From Oscillospiraceae bacterium (lineage in GTDB: Bacteria > Bacillota > Clostridia > Oscillospirales > Oscillospiraceae): 64,000 nucleotides of DNA. The stretch spans positions 1 through 64,000 of the forward strand of contig JAHHSM010000003.1 in NCBI GenBank assembly GCA_020025175.1. Direction: 5' to 3'. The translations under genes and the position numbers were made by a program. Of this stretch, positions 8,006 through 16,766 are shown in pieces; position 1 is the first letter of the stretch; every line of letters begins with the position of its first letter. The notes under the pieces are model-generated. The model ran no database searches. It was not told the origin of the DNA and was given only the letters and a program-made list of their open reading frames with translations.

Positions 8006-8581
8006 TTATCTTACTCGATATACCATTTTTTCTGTAATAACTGCGTCTAATCTCACATCATGTTTTTCCGCAGCAACCGTCTCTACTTTTTGCCCCTCAT
8101 AGGCAAGTGCCGCAAAAAATCCATTGCGGCACAATGGAAGATACCGATCATAGTATCCTCCGCCCATACCGATGCGCAGACCATTCTCATCAAACGCCGT
8201 GCACGGCACTACGATCAGATCCAGTTCCTCTGGCGGCACGATACGATAATGTCCTGCTGCAGGCTCTAAAATACCATATCTGCCCGGATTCATCCATGCT
8301 GTGCTTTCGGGAATCGCCGCAATCATCTTTCCATCGTTTCCGCAAATGGGATAGGCAACTTCTTTTCCTGCACGATACGCCTCTTGTTCAATCAGTGCCG
8401 TATCTGCTTCCCCACGCACGGCACAATAAGACAGCAGCACTTTTGCTGCCTGAAACTCCGGCAAAGCCGCCATATGCTGGCGCATTTCGGCATGATACCG
8501 GGCACGCACCTGCGCATCTATAGTAGAGCGCACAGCAATTCCTACTGTGCGCTGCTGTTGCTTTATATCCTGTACCGCCAT
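8006..8581 (-). CDS. 5-formyltetrahydrofolate cyclo-ligase
   Basis: A 191-residue enzyme of the MTHFS family, converting 5-formyl-THF to 5,10-methenyl-THF with ATP. Family features: an N-terminal helix with the basic R..R pattern, LLSYCAVRGEADT, the PICGNDGKM region, and the strongly conserved VPCTAFDENGLRIGMGGGYYDRYL. The ATG overlaps the stop of the upstream ABC ATPase in a TAATG arrangement, so it is translated as the last gene of an amino-acid transporter operon. Folate recycling and amino-acid uptake are not obviously linked; one-carbon donors such as glycine, serine or histidine would connect them, but the transported substrate is unknown. Confidence 0.9.
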   Translation of the reverse strand: MAVQDIKQQQRTVGIAVRSTIDAQVRARYHAEMRQHMAALPEFQAAKVLLSYCAVRGEADTALIEQEAYRAGKEVAYPICGNDGKMIAAIPESTAWMNPGRYGILEPAAGHYRIVPPEELDLIVVPCTAFDENGLRIGMGGGYYDRYLPLCRNGFFAALAYEGQKVETVAAEKHDVRLDAVITEKMVYRVR

Positions 8582-9303
8582 TACAAAACCTTACTTAAGA
8601 ATTCCCGTGTTCTGGGATTCTTTGGATTGGAGAAGAACTCTTCAGGGGGTGCCTGCTCTGCAATCACACCACCGTCCATAAAGAGGACGCGCGTGCCGAC
8701 TTCACGGGCAAAGCCCATTTCATGCGTCACAACCACCATGGTCATGCCCTCTTTCGCCAGTTCTTTCATAACTTTCAGCACCTCGCCGACCATTTCAGGG
8801 TCCAATGCGGAAGTGGGCTCATCAAACAGCAGCGCCTTGGGGCGCATGGCTAACGCACGCACAATGGCGATACGCTGCTTCTGACCGCCGGAAAGCTGAT
8901 TGGGATAAGCATCCGCCTTTTCCTCCAAACCAACACGACGCAAAAGTTTCATTGCCGTTTCATCCGCCTCATCCTGTTTCATAAGACCTGTACGAACGGG
9001 TGCCAGTGTAATATTCTTACGAATGGTCATGTTCGGGAACAGATTGAAATGCTGGAACACCATCCCCATCTGACGACGTATCTGATCAATATTTGTCTTT
9101 GGATCCGTTACCGACTGACCATCGAAAAAGATTTCGCCGCTGGTAGGAATCTCCAACAGATTCAGGCAGCGCAGAAATGTAGACTTACCGCTGCCGGAAG
9201 GACCGATAATGACGATTTTTTCACCTGCATCAATGTGCTCGGAAATATCATTGAGCACCAAATGATCCCCATAAGACTTGCTTAAATGCTTAACGTCTAT
9301 CAC
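8581..9303 (-). CDS. Polar amino acid ABC transporter ATP-binding protein
   Basis: A 240-residue ABC ATPase of the GlnQ/HisP type that powers uptake through the neighbouring permease. Walker [11 protein letters not shown] loop ([12 protein letters not shown]), signature LSGGQKQR, Walker [15 protein letters not shown] and the H loop ([13 protein letters not shown]) are all present. The chosen start is GTG at 9303 ([11 protein letters not shown]), 10 nt after AGGAGG. It lies inside the 3' end of the permease gene, so the two overlap by 14 nt. An ATG at 9342 is possible but lies deeper inside the permease and has no ribosome site. Confidence 0.92.
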   Translation of the reverse strand: MIDVKHLSKSYGDHLVLNDISEHIDAGEKIVIIGPSGSGKSTFLRCLNLLEIPTSGEIFFDGQSVTDPKTNIDQIRRQMGMVFQHFNLFPNMTIRKNITLAPVRTGLMKQDEADETAMKLLRRVGLEEKADAYPNQLSGGQKQRIAIVRALAMRPKALLFDEPTSALDPEMVGEVLKVMKELAKEGMTMVVVTHEMGFAREVGTRVLFMDGGVIAEQAPPEEFFSNPKNPRTREFLSKVL

Positions 9304-10066
9304 TTTGACGCATCCTCCTTTCCAGTTTCGCCTGCAAAGCACTGAAAATCAAAACCAAAATTAAATAAATTGTCGCAACGCCCAGCAGAGGGAACATTGC
9401 CTCATAGGTCCTGCCCATGACACCCTGCGCTGCATACAGAATTTCCTTGCCGCCAATCACAGTAATCAGCGAAGTATCCTTCAGCAGCACAATAAATTCA
9501 TTGCCCAGTGCCGGCAAAATCGTTTTAAATGCCTGAGGAACGACGATAAAGCGCATGGTGTCAATATAATTCAGGCCCAGGCTGCGGCCTGCCTCCATCT
9601 GACCGCGATCCAGCGACATCAAACCGCCGCGGATAATCTCTGCCACATAAGCGCCGGAGTTGATGCCCAGTGTCAGGGCACCGACCATGGTAAAGCTGCG
9701 GCTGCTTGCAAAAATGACCATGCCCATAATCAGCAGCTGTACCATCATAGGGGTGCCGCGGATGACCGTAACGTAAATTTTGCAGAGCAAATTCACAAAA
9801 CCCAAGAGGATATTTCGATGACCCGGGCGCTGCTGGTCATGGGCCGTACGCACCATTGCTACCAAAACACCTAAAATCACACCAAGGATCAATGCCATCG
9901 CCGTAACCAACAAAGTGGTACCCACACCGCTGATATATTGCGTCCATCGATCCGCCTCAATAAATGCCTGATAGAACTTGACAAAAAACTCCTGCCAGAA
10001 TGCGATATCATCGCCTGCAATCATCTGACCTTTCCACAGTGCATACAGCTCAGCCATCTGTCCCAT
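9290..10066 (-). CDS. Polar amino acid ABC transporter permease (HisM/GlnP family)
   Basis: A 258-residue membrane subunit. It has several transmembrane helices and the EAA cytoplasmic loop that contacts the ATPase ([23 protein letters not shown]), plus the family signature [12 protein letters not shown] longer than usual N-terminal segment (about 45 residues, rich in Trp, Phe and acids) precedes the first helix. Start ATG 10066 is preferred over a GTG at 10075 because of its spacing to AGAGG. A single permease gene implies a homodimeric channel. Confidence 0.92.
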   Translation of the reverse strand: MGQMAELYALWKGQMIAGDDIAFWQEFFVKFYQAFIEADRWTQYISGVGTTLLVTAMALILGVILGVLVAMVRTAHDQQRPGHRNILLGFVNLLCKIYVTVIRGTPMMVQLLIMGMVIFASSRSFTMVGALTLGINSGAYVAEIIRGGLMSLDRGQMEAGRSLGLNYIDTMRFIVVPQAFKTILPALGNEFIVLLKDTSLITVIGGKEILYAAQGVMGRTYEAMFPLLGVATIYLILVLIFSALQAKLERRMRQSDRR

Positions 10067-10175
10067 CAAAATCACCTCTTTCTTGTTTTTCTTCTTTCTT
10101 TTTCTATCAATGCATTATACTATAACGATACAGGAAAAGGGCGGCAATGCCGTCCCTTTCCTAAAATCGGGCATA

Positions 10176-10976
10176 TTATTCAGCTGCAATATAGCTGTCA
10201 ATGATCTTCTGAATGGTGCCGTCTGCCTTCAGCTCAGCCATCGCCTTATTCACGGCATCTTTCAGCGCGGTGTTGCCCTTTGCCACACCAATGGCATAAT
10301 CCTCATTGACATACTCTGTTTCCAAAATGGTCAGGCCGGGATTTTCAGCAACATATGCCTCTGCAGGTGCCTTATCAATCACAACGCAGTCAATCTGATC
10401 GTTCAGCAATGCCTGCACAGCAATTATGCCGCTGTCATATGCAACAACGTGATCTTCACCAAAATCTTCGCTGCAAAGAATATGACCGGTGGTAATACGC
10501 TGGGTACCGATCTTCTGCTCACCCAGAGTATCCAATGTGATATCTGAGCCTTCCTTTACGATAATAACCTGAATGCCGGTTGCATAGCTGTCAGAAAAGT
10601 CCATCACTGCCAAGCGGTCCTCTGTAATAGAAATACCTGCCATGGCAATATCGCTCTTTCCCTGCTGCACTGCCAGAAGCGCTGCATCAAAACCCATATC
10701 ATCCACCTGCAGCTCCAGACCCAGCTTTTCGGCAATGGCAGCTGCAATATCCACATCAATACCGACCACCTTGCCGGAGTCATCCAGACGTTCATAAGGA
10801 GGGAAGGTTGCATTGGTGGACATCACCAGCTTACCCGCCTGCACTGTCTTCAAACCAGCTGCGTCACCGTCGCTGCTAGACCCATTCTCCTGATTGTTGT
10901 CAGAATTGCCACAGCCAACCATCGCCGCAGCCATCATAGCAGCAGCACAAATCAATGCCATAAACTTCTTTTTCAT
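10176..10976 (-). CDS. Amino acid ABC transporter substrate-binding lipoprotein (SBP_bac_3 family)
   Basis: A 266-residue extracellular lipoprotein. A basic start and hydrophobic stretch (FMALICAAAMMAAAMV) lead to a lipobox ending VGC, the lipidated Cys, then a Ser/Asn/Asp-rich linker. The mature part is a family 3 binding protein (STNATFPPYERLDDSGKVVGIDVDIAAAIAEKL; DMGFDAALLAVQQGKSDIAMAGISIT). The ligand carboxylate/amine site residues (Arg of TEDR, Asp in YDS) look intact. This is the first gene of the transporter-cyclo-ligase operon. Specificity is not readable; relatives bind glutamine, arginine, lysine or cystine. A small hairpin (GGAAGC/GCTTCC, 11023-11039) lies in the leader. Confidence 0.92.
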   Translation of the reverse strand: MKKKFMALICAAAMMAAAMVGCGNSDNNQENGSSSDGDAAGLKTVQAGKLVMSTNATFPPYERLDDSGKVVGIDVDIAAAIAEKLGLELQVDDMGFDAALLAVQQGKSDIAMAGISITEDRLAVMDFSDSYATGIQVIIVKEGSDITLDTLGEQKIGTQRITTGHILCSEDFGEDHVVAYDSGIIAVQALLNDQIDCVVIDKAPAEAYVAENPGLTILETEYVNEDYAIGVAKGNTALKDAVNKAMAELKADGTIQKIIDSYIAAE

Positions 10977-11203
10977 AAAAAATCTTCCTTTCACAAAAAC
11001 AATTTCTTTCTATTTCAGTCTCGGAAGCAATCTGCTTCCCTTCCTCATCCATACATAGTATTTTATACCAATTAATGCAAAACGCAAGTGGCAAAATGAC
11101 TTTTTATACATATTTTATTCGATATTTCCTATAAAATATACACAAAAATGTATATTTATATGAATATCAGTATGAATATTCATGGACGACCACTGCATAA
11201 ATA

Positions 11204-11232
11204 TTGACAAACTTCCATTTGAATTGGATAAT
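11204..11232 (+). promoter_or_regulatory. Sigma-A promoter of ung
   Basis: -35 TTGACA (11204-11209), 17-bp spacer, -10 GATAAT (11227-11232). It ends 33 bp before the chosen ung ATG, which supports that start. Confidence 0.8.
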
Positions 11233-11265
11233 ATGTATATTGTATATAAAGAAAGGATGTGTTCC

Positions 11266-11973
11266 ATGGAACCATGTGTTGCAACCTTTTTAAAGCATTC
11301 TCCCATGGATGCCCGCTGGCAGGTGCTGCTACGTGATGAATTTGAAAAGCCTTATTTTGCTGCTTTATGCAGCGCAGTTGCGCAAGCCCGACAAGCCGGC
11401 ACAGTTTTCCCCCCAGAAGATGAGGTGTTTTCCGCACTGAATCTGACACCGCCCGATCAAGTGCGCTGTGTGATTCTAGGGCAGGACCCTTACCACGAAC
11501 AGGGACAGGCTCATGGTCTTGCCTTTTCCGTAAAACCCGGTGTCCCTCTCCCCCGCAGCCTGCGCAATATCTATAAGGAGCGCCAAGCCGATCTTGGATT
11601 CTCTCCTGCACAAACCGGCTGTCTGGTTCCCTGGGCAGAAAAAGGCGTTTTGATGATCAACACAGTGCTTACCGTCAATGAGGGAGCTGCCAACAGCCAT
11701 GCAAAATTTGGCTGGCAGAAGTTTACCGATGCCGTATTTCGTATTCTCTGGCAGCTGCCGCAGCCTGTGGCTTTTATTCTCTGGGGTAAGCAGGCGCAAA
11801 CGAAACTTGAAAAGGCTGTCGGCGCAGAAGCTTCTGCACCTCGCCTCGTCATTTCCTCTGCCCACCCCTCCCCACTTTCCGCATCCAAAGGATTTTTTGG
11901 CAGCCGCCCCTTCAGCCGGGTGGATACCTTTCTAAAGGAGCATCACAGCGATATCATCGGCTGGGAACTATAA
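11266..11973 (+). CDS. ung: Uracil-DNA glycosylase, family 1
   Basis: A 235-residue family 1 enzyme that excises uracil from DNA to begin base-excision repair. The water-activating loop GQDPYHEQGQAHGLAFS (catalytic Asp about 74) and the DNA-intercalation loop HPSPLSA are both present. Length matches E. coli Ung (229). The start ATG 11266 follows GAAAGG by 9 nt and lies downstream of a good promoter. Upstream in-frame ATGs at 11182 and 11236 precede or abut the -10 and are rejected. Single-gene unit. Confidence 0.95.
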   Translation: MEPCVATFLKHSPMDARWQVLLRDEFEKPYFAALCSAVAQARQAGTVFPPEDEVFSALNLTPPDQVRCVILGQDPYHEQGQAHGLAFSVKPGVPLPRSLRNIYKERQADLGFSPAQTGCLVPWAEKGVLMINTVLTVNEGAANSHAKFGWQKFTDAVFRILWQLPQPVAFILWGKQAQTKLEKAVGAEASAPRLVISSAHPSPLSASKGFFGSRPFSRVDTFLKEHHSDIIGWEL

Positions 11974-11994
11974 GCCTTCTATTTATATCTATTC

Positions 11995-12023
11995 GTGACT
12001 TTTCTCCCTACTTATGGTATACT
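11995..12023 (+). promoter_or_regulatory. Probable promoter of the PHP-domain gene
   Basis: -35-like GTGACT (11995-12000), 17-bp spacer, -10 TATACT (12018-12023), about 50 bp before the start at 12075, which itself has an AAGGAGG ribosome site. Confidence 0.55.
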
Positions 12024-12074
12024 ATTGATACCATCTATATTGCTTATATTGCAGCAATCTGAAGGAGGCCTTTT

Positions 12075-12878
12075 ATGATTTATCGTGTCGATCTTCATAT
12101 CCACAGCAATGCCACCAAGGGGGCTCCTTCTTCCATTGAAGAATTGGTGCGTGCTGCGCGCCGAGCAGGGCTTGATGCCATTGCCATCACAGATCGTGAC
12201 CGCTGTACACCTGTTCCAATTGAAATGCGCGGTGTTCTTCTGATTCCCGGTTGTGAAGTTACTACATTGGGCGGTCATATTTTAGGTGTCTTTCTAGAGC
12301 GTCCTCTGGATTTTATTCGTCTGCGCAGGCATGGTCTTCCTACAGCGGACGAGGCTGTTTTGGAAATTCATCGCTGTGGCGGTCTTGCCATTCTTGCCCA
12401 CCCTTTTACGGATAAAAACGCAAATCCCGCCCTTTTTCCCATTCGTCCCGATGCGGTGGAAACAATCAGCGCCCGTGCCGCGCTGCGGCGCAGTGATGCC
12501 AATGAGCAGGCACTCCTTTGGGCTACGGCACATCAACGTCCCCAAGTCGGCACCAGCAACGCCTATTCCCCTATTGAAGTCGGAAATGCCTATACAGAAA
12601 TTGCATGCCGCCGCCTGAGCCGCTCCCTTTTAAAAGAAGCGCTTGATCTTGGGCACTGCCGCCCTGTTTCTGTGCGCAACACCAGCAACACTATATGTGG
12701 ATACGCAAATCTTACTCAGGCAAAACGCAGCGGAAATCTGCGCAGTGTGATTATCAGCGCTGCTTCACTGGGCATCTGTACCCTAAAAGATCTGACACCG
12801 AAGATCCCTGCTTTCAAAAAATCGAAGTGTGCGAAAAACAAAATGGCAAAGAAGCAAAGCAGCAAAAAAACAAAATGA
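12075..12878 (+). CDS. PHP-domain protein with degenerate metal site and Lys-rich tail
   Basis: A 267-residue protein of the TrpH/YciV-type PHP phosphoesterase family. Motif I is intact (DLHIHSN, His8/His10), as are a Glu at 61 (GCEVTT) and the His of LAHP (109). However, the usual DHD of motif II reads DRD (40-42), and the usual SD-x-H near the end reads SNAY (161-164). At least three metal ligands are therefore replaced. The family hydrolyses phosphoesters such as oligoribonucleotides or 3',5'-bisphosphates; this copy may be inactive or use fewer metals. The last ~30 residues are Lys/Ser-rich and basic, suggesting nucleic-acid binding (inference). AAGGAGG precedes the ATG. Confidence 0.8.
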   Translation: MIYRVDLHIHSNATKGAPSSIEELVRAARRAGLDAIAITDRDRCTPVPIEMRGVLLIPGCEVTTLGGHILGVFLERPLDFIRLRRHGLPTADEAVLEIHRCGGLAILAHPFTDKNANPALFPIRPDAVETISARAALRRSDANEQALLWATAHQRPQVGTSNAYSPIEVGNAYTEIACRRLSRSLLKEALDLGHCRPVSVRNTSNTICGYANLTQAKRSGNLRSVIISAASLGICTLKDLTPKIPAFKKSKCAKNKMAKKQSSKKTK

Positions 12879-12882
12879 ATAT

Positions 12883-12921
12883 AAAAATGCTCCCGAAAAC
12901 AATTGTTTTCGGGAGCATTTT
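12883..12921. terminator. Bidirectional terminator between the PHP gene and dut
   Basis: An 18-bp-class stem (AAAATGCTCCCGAAAAC / GTTTTCGGGAGCATTTT) with an AATT loop, flanked by A and T runs. It serves the converging genes on both strands. Confidence 0.9.
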
Positions 12922-12922
12922 C

Positions 12923-13366
12923 TCAATGACTGCCGGTAGAGCCAAATCCACCGCGGTCTTGACCGTTTAGGTGCTCCACTTCTTCAAATGTGATTCGGGG
13001 CTGATTCTCCATGATGCGGAACTGGCAGATGCGGTCACCCACCTCAACGCAGGTATCGCGAGTCGCATAAACAGGCACACGCCATTCATCGTTGTCCCCA
13101 CAATAGCTGCCGTCGATCACGCCCATGCTGTTGGTCTGGATAAGTCCCCATGTTTTAAACGTGCTGGAGCGAGGCACTACATGGGCCTCGTATCCCTTTG
13201 GCAGCTCCATAGCTACGCCCAAACGAATCAGGCGAAAGTCTCCTGCCTTCAGCTCCACGCGCTCCGCCGCGCGCAGATCGATCCAGTCAGATTTTCCGTC
13301 AATATAACAAAGATGCCCGATCTGCTCAGAGAGATAGCGAATCTTAATCGTTTTTTCCTGCTTCAT
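12923..13366 (-). CDS. dut: dUTP diphosphatase (trimeric dUTPase family)
   Basis: A 147-residue dUTPase that hydrolyses dUTP to dUMP, limiting uracil incorporation and feeding dTMP synthesis. Family motifs in order: DLRAAE (I), PRSST (II), [14 protein letters not shown] with the catalytic Asp (III), RICQFRI (IV) and the C-terminal glycine-rich RGGFGSTGS (V). The start at 13366 is chosen: GGGAGG lies 9 nt upstream and the ATG is 4 nt beyond the nrdG stop, so it is co-translated with nrdG. Pairing with the RNR activase makes a small dNTP-supply operon, and ung lies near by on the other strand. Confidence 0.93.
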   Translation of the reverse strand: MKQEKTIKIRYLSEQIGHLCYIDGKSDWIDLRAAERVELKAGDFRLIRLGVAMELPKGYEAHVVPRSSTFKTWGLIQTNSMGVIDGSYCGDNDEWRVPVYATRDTCVEVGDRICQFRIMENQPRITFEEVEHLNGQDRGGFGSTGSH

Positions 13367-13370
13367 TTTC

Positions 13371-13895
13371 TTATTCCTCCCACAGCACAACTGTGCCGCT
13401 TTCTAATGTCGGCTTTAAATCGATCAATCGCTGATTGTCGCTGCCGCGAAAGCGGAGCATCAAATTGCGCCGCTCGGTCATAAACGCACCATCCACCAGT
13501 ACGTCGATCTGACGCAGCAATTCGTCCGTAACATCACAGCGTCCGCAGCCGCCTTCCGCCAAAATATCGTTCTCCAGTGTATTGCCTGTAAAGCACCAGA
13601 TCGTCTTATTGGGATACACACGCCTTACCTTTTTCATCAGTTCCAAAATCTCACCTTGATTTTCCGGTTCAAAGGGTTCACCGCCCAGCACAGTCAACCC
13701 ATGAATATGCCGCGGCGTCAGCGCATCCAAAATTTCCTGCTCCGTTTGCTTGGTATAAGGCTGTCCAAAGCAGAAATCCCAGGTTTCCGCATTGAAGCAG
13801 TCCCTGCAATGCCGACGGCATCCGGACACAAACAACGAAACCCTCGTACCGGGTCCATTGGCGATGTCCACCTTTTTGATTTCACCATAATACAT
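13371..13895 (-). CDS. nrdG: Anaerobic ribonucleoside-triphosphate reductase activating protein (radical SAM)
   Basis: A 174-residue radical-SAM activase that installs the glycyl radical in NrdD using S-adenosylmethionine and a [4Fe-4S] cluster. It carries the CX3CX2C motif ([13 protein letters not shown]), the GG(E) motif ([12 protein letters not shown]) and the DVLVDGAF segment. The ATG at 13895 ([10 protein letters not shown]) fits the family start. A GTG at 13904 lies too close to AAAGGAG. It is first in a two-gene unit with dut and is separated from nrdD by a terminator, so it is not in the nrdD transcript. Confidence 0.94.
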   Translation of the reverse strand: MYYGEIKKVDIANGPGTRVSLFVSGCRRHCRDCFNAETWDFCFGQPYTKQTEQEILDALTPRHIHGLTVLGGEPFEPENQGEILELMKKVRRVYPNKTIWCFTGNTLENDILAEGGCGRCDVTDELLRQIDVLVDGAFMTERRNLMLRFRGSDNQRLIDLKPTLESGTVVLWEE

Positions 13896-14005
13896 AAGAG
13901 CCACCGCTCCTTTCGCCTCTATTCTCTTATCATAAAGGAAACTGCTTGTCCCTTCAATCTTTATTTATTAAAAAACAAATCCTTTTCCACATCCTTCAAC
14001 AAAAA

Positions 14006-14034
14006 ACAGAGAGGATTGTGCTCCTCTCTGTTTT
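14006..14034 (-). terminator. Intrinsic terminator of nrdD
   Basis: A 10-bp stem (ACAGAGAGGA / TCCTCTCTGT) with a 6-nt loop, followed on the minus strand by a run of T. It is 6 nt past the nrdD stop. Confidence 0.8.
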
Positions 14035-14039
14035 ATCCC

Positions 14040-16220
14040 TTAAAGATGCATAACGCGGTCCTTAATTTCCTGTGTACGGCCCTGATTCCAGAACTGCGTA
14101 CCAATATAACCGCAGGTACGGCGCGCAACATTCATCTTACTCTGATCACGGTTCTTGCACTGGGGGCATTCCCAAACCAGCTTGTTATGCTCATCATTGA
14201 CAATCTGAATTTCGCCCTCATATCCGCACACCTGGCAGTAATCGCTCTTGGTGTTCAGCTCCGCATACATAATATGATCGTAAATAAACTTCATCAGATC
14301 CAGCACTGCATCCAGATTGTTCTGCATATTGGGCACTTCCACATAGCTGATGGCACCGCCGGGCGACAGTTTTTGGAACTGTGCCTCAAACTCCAGCTTT
14401 GAATATGCATCAATCTGCTCAGAAACATGAATGTGATAGCTGTTTGTGATATAGTTTTTATCAGTAATGCCCGGAATGATGCCAAAGCGCTTTTGCAGGC
14501 ACTTTGCAAATTTATAAGTGGTAGATTCCAGCGGTGTACCGTATAGGCTGAAGTCAATATGCTCTTTTGCTTTCCATCCGTTGGTTGCATCGTTCAAATG
14601 CTGCATGACTTTCAGTGCAAAGGGGGTTGCAGAGGGATCTGTATGACTCTTTCCGGTCATATACTTCACGCATTCATAAAGGCCTGCATACCCCAGAGAA
14701 ATGGTGGAATATCCGCCGTAGAGCAGCTTGTCAATCGGCTCGCCCTTTTCCAGCCGCGCCAACGCACCATATTGCCACAAAATAGGAGCTGCGTCAGACT
14801 TGGTTCCCAGCAGACGCTTGTGGCGGCACATCAGCGCACGATAGCACAGGTCCAGACGCTCATCAAAAATCTTCCAAAAGCGCTCCATATCACCGCCGGA
14901 GGACAATGCCACATCCACCAGATTGATGGTGACAACGCCTTGATTGAATCGGCCATAATACTTGGGCTTACCGGTTTCCGGATCTACATAGGGGGTCAGG
15001 AAGCTGCGGCAGCCCATGCAGGTATAGCAATGTCCCTCACCGTTCTTATCCACCTTGTTCTGCTTCATGACCTTCTCGGAAATATAATCCGGCACCATAC
15101 GCTTAGCGGTACATTTTGCAGCCAGCTTCGTCAGCTCATAGAAGGGGGAATCCTCGTGGATATTGTCCTCTTCCAGCACATAGATCAGCTTGGGGAATGC
15201 AGGAGTAATCCAGACGCCTGCCTCGTTCTTGACGCCCTGAATACGCTGCTTCAGCATCTCTTCAATGATGATCGCCAAATCCTGCTTGGTGCGCTGATCT
15301 TCTGCCTCGCCCAGATACATAAACACCGTCACAAAGGGTGCCTGTCCATTGGTGGTCATCAAGGTAACCACCTGATACTGGATCATCTGCACGCCTTTGT
15401 TGATTTCATCGCGCAGGCGCTTTTCAACAAGCTTGGAAAAAACAGGTTCCTCAGGCACTGCACCCATCATTGCAAACTCTGCTTCCATCTCTCTGCGGAT
15501 TTTCTTGCGGCTGACATCCACAAAAGGTGCCAAATGGGTCAGGGAAATACTCTGCCCACCGTATTGAGAAGATGCCACCTGCGCAATGATCTGTGTTGCA
15601 ATATTGCATGCTGTAGAAAAGCTGTGGGGCTTTTCAATCATGGTGCCGGAAATCACCGTGCCATTTTGCAGCATATCCTCAAGATTGACCAGATCACAGT
15701 TGTGCATATGCTGTGCAAAATAGTCTGCATCGTGGAAATGCAGGATGCCCTGCTCATGAGCCTCCACGATATCCTGCGGCAGGAGAATACGCTTCGTAAT
15801 GTCTTTGCTTACCTCACCTGCCATATAGTCTCTCTGAACGGAGCTTACGGTAGGGTTTTTATTGGAGTTTTCCTGCTTCACTTCCTCATTGTTGCACTCA
15901 ATCAATGACAGAATCTGCTCATCGGTCGTATTGGACTTACGGATCAGGGAATGTGTATATCGATAGGTGATATAAACACGTGCCAGAGCATAAGCACTAT
16001 GCGCCATGATCTGATCTTCCACCATGTCCTGAATCTCTTCCACAGAGGGTGCATGACTCATAACCTTAGCCTTGTTTTCCACCTTGATTGCAATTTCACG
16101 GATCTGTGCCGCAGACAGCTTGTCCGCTTCCGGCACCTCATTGTTTGCCTTTGTAATGGCAACAATAATTTTCGTAATATCAAAATCTACTTCGCAGCCG
16201 CTGCGCTTCATAATCTTCAT
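14040..16220 (-). CDS. nrdD: Anaerobic ribonucleoside-triphosphate reductase, catalytic subunit (class III)
   Basis: A 726-residue class III RNR that reduces NTPs to dNTPs under anoxia. An N-terminal ATP-cone (about 1-95, starting MKIMKRSGCEVDFDITKI) allows allosteric control. The ten-stranded barrel follows with the active-site Cys regions (NCDLVNLEDMLQNG; YTCMGCRSFLTP). Near the C-terminus are the zinc-binding pairs (CQVCG and CPQC) and the glycyl-radical motif RTCGYIGTQFWNQGR. The start at 16220 gives the usual ATP-cone N-terminus and has AAGGAG upstream. A longer reading to 16298 adds only leader sequence. Transcription appears to start about 16348 from a promoter overlapped by NrdR-type boxes. 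Confidence 0.96.
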   Translation of the reverse strand: MKIMKRSGCEVDFDITKIIVAITKANNEVPEADKLSAAQIREIAIKVENKAKVMSHAPSVEEIQDMVEDQIMAHSAYALARVYITYRYTHSLIRKSNTTDEQILSLIECNNEEVKQENSNKNPTVSSVQRDYMAGEVSKDITKRILLPQDIVEAHEQGILHFHDADYFAQHMHNCDLVNLEDMLQNGTVISGTMIEKPHSFSTACNIATQIIAQVASSQYGGQSISLTHLAPFVDVSRKKIRREMEAEFAMMGAVPEEPVFSKLVEKRLRDEINKGVQMIQYQVVTLMTTNGQAPFVTVFMYLGEAEDQRTKQDLAIIIEEMLKQRIQGVKNEAGVWITPAFPKLIYVLEEDNIHEDSPFYELTKLAAKCTAKRMVPDYISEKVMKQNKVDKNGEGHCYTCMGCRSFLTPYVDPETGKPKYYGRFNQGVVTINLVDVALSSGGDMERFWKIFDERLDLCYRALMCRHKRLLGTKSDAAPILWQYGALARLEKGEPIDKLLYGGYSTISLGYAGLYECVKYMTGKSHTDPSATPFALKVMQHLNDATNGWKAKEHIDFSLYGTPLESTTYKFAKCLQKRFGIIPGITDKNYITNSYHIHVSEQIDAYSKLEFEAQFQKLSPGGAISYVEVPNMQNNLDAVLDLMKFIYDHIMYAELNTKSDYCQVCGYEGEIQIVNDEHNKLVWECPQCKNRDQSKMNVARRTCGYIGTQFWNQGRTQEIKDRVMHL

Positions 16221-16260
16221 AGGTTGCCCCTCTCCTTGCACGTTATATTTTCCTTTATTA

Positions 16261-16281
16261 TATGGGAGATTCTTTCCCATA
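16261..16281. promoter_or_regulatory. Inverted repeat in the nrdD leader
   Basis: TATGGGA, 7-nt loop, TCCCATA: a perfect 7-bp inverted repeat about 40-60 nt before the nrdD ATG. A second short hairpin (TTTTATC/GATAAAA) lies near 16317-16334. Either could be an operator or an mRNA structure; nothing identifies a regulator. Confidence 0.35.
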
Positions 16282-16355
16282 ACTGTTGCATATATCACGG
16301 AAACTTAGTTTATCAGTTTTATCTTCTGATAAAACAAAGGAACTAAGCATGAACA

Positions 16356-16409
16356 ATCATAACAATATATTGTGGTTTGGTCAAGGTCATAAACCACAAA
16401 ATATTGACG
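16356..16409 (-). promoter_or_regulatory. nrdD promoter with two NrdR-type boxes
   Basis: On the minus strand, -35 TTGACC (16384-16379) and -10 TATGAT (16361-16356) are separated by exactly 17 bp. The spacer holds the perfect 12-bp palindrome ACAATATATTGT (16362-16373), the core of the NrdR box consensus ACACwATATATwGTGT. A second, weaker copy (CCACAAAATATTGACG, 16394-16409) lies just upstream of -35, 34 bp centre to centre. Paired boxes over RNR promoters, about three turns apart, are the known NrdR pattern. The rest of 16221-16766 holds AT-rich sequence and small inverted repeats but no convincing gene. Confidence 0.65.
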
Positions 16410-16652
16410 AATTTCTATTTTTATCTATACAAAAAAGTGTGCACTTTTTGTGGAATATTAAGCTTGACAATCTTACCTTATCAGTTTTAATTGACGAAAC
16501 CCTTCCATTCTGATCTTTCTATTTGTTTTTCAGAACTTTTTCTATATTTTGTAGTTCTGTCATTTGTTACACAATATCTTGTGGTATTTTTCTTTTCTTT
16601 CTGAATACCTCAATCTGACCAAACAGAACCGCCATTTTCGACACTTTCCTGC

Positions 16653-16681
16653 TTTTAAAACATTGCTGCATATGATATAAT
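16653..16681 (+). promoter_or_regulatory. Possible promoter of the ricin-type lectin gene
   Basis: -10 TATAAT at 16676-16681 with only a weak -35 (TTTTAA, 16653-16658) at 17 bp. It lies about 85 bp before the start at 16767. Confidence 0.4.
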
Positions 16682-16766
16682 AGGAAAAAAGCTATTGGCA
16701 GCATTTATAGTTCCGCGGTGTGTTGACCGTTGGTTATATCAAGATTATTTCGAGGAGGATATCTCT

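Noticed and set aside
11161..11195. ArgR-type operator upstream of ung (TGAATATTCA)
   Set aside because: The ARG box needs four A/T bases between TGAAT and ATTCA; here there are none.
14559..15908. Long plus-strand open frame antisense to nrdD (449 codons)
   Set aside because: It lies entirely inside the clearly real nrdD, has His/Cys/Ile-biased composition typical of an antisense shadow, and no ribosome site.
16286..16513. 75-codon frame in the nrdD upstream region
   Set aside because: It overlaps the nrdD promoter and NrdR-type boxes, has no ribosome site and resembles nothing.
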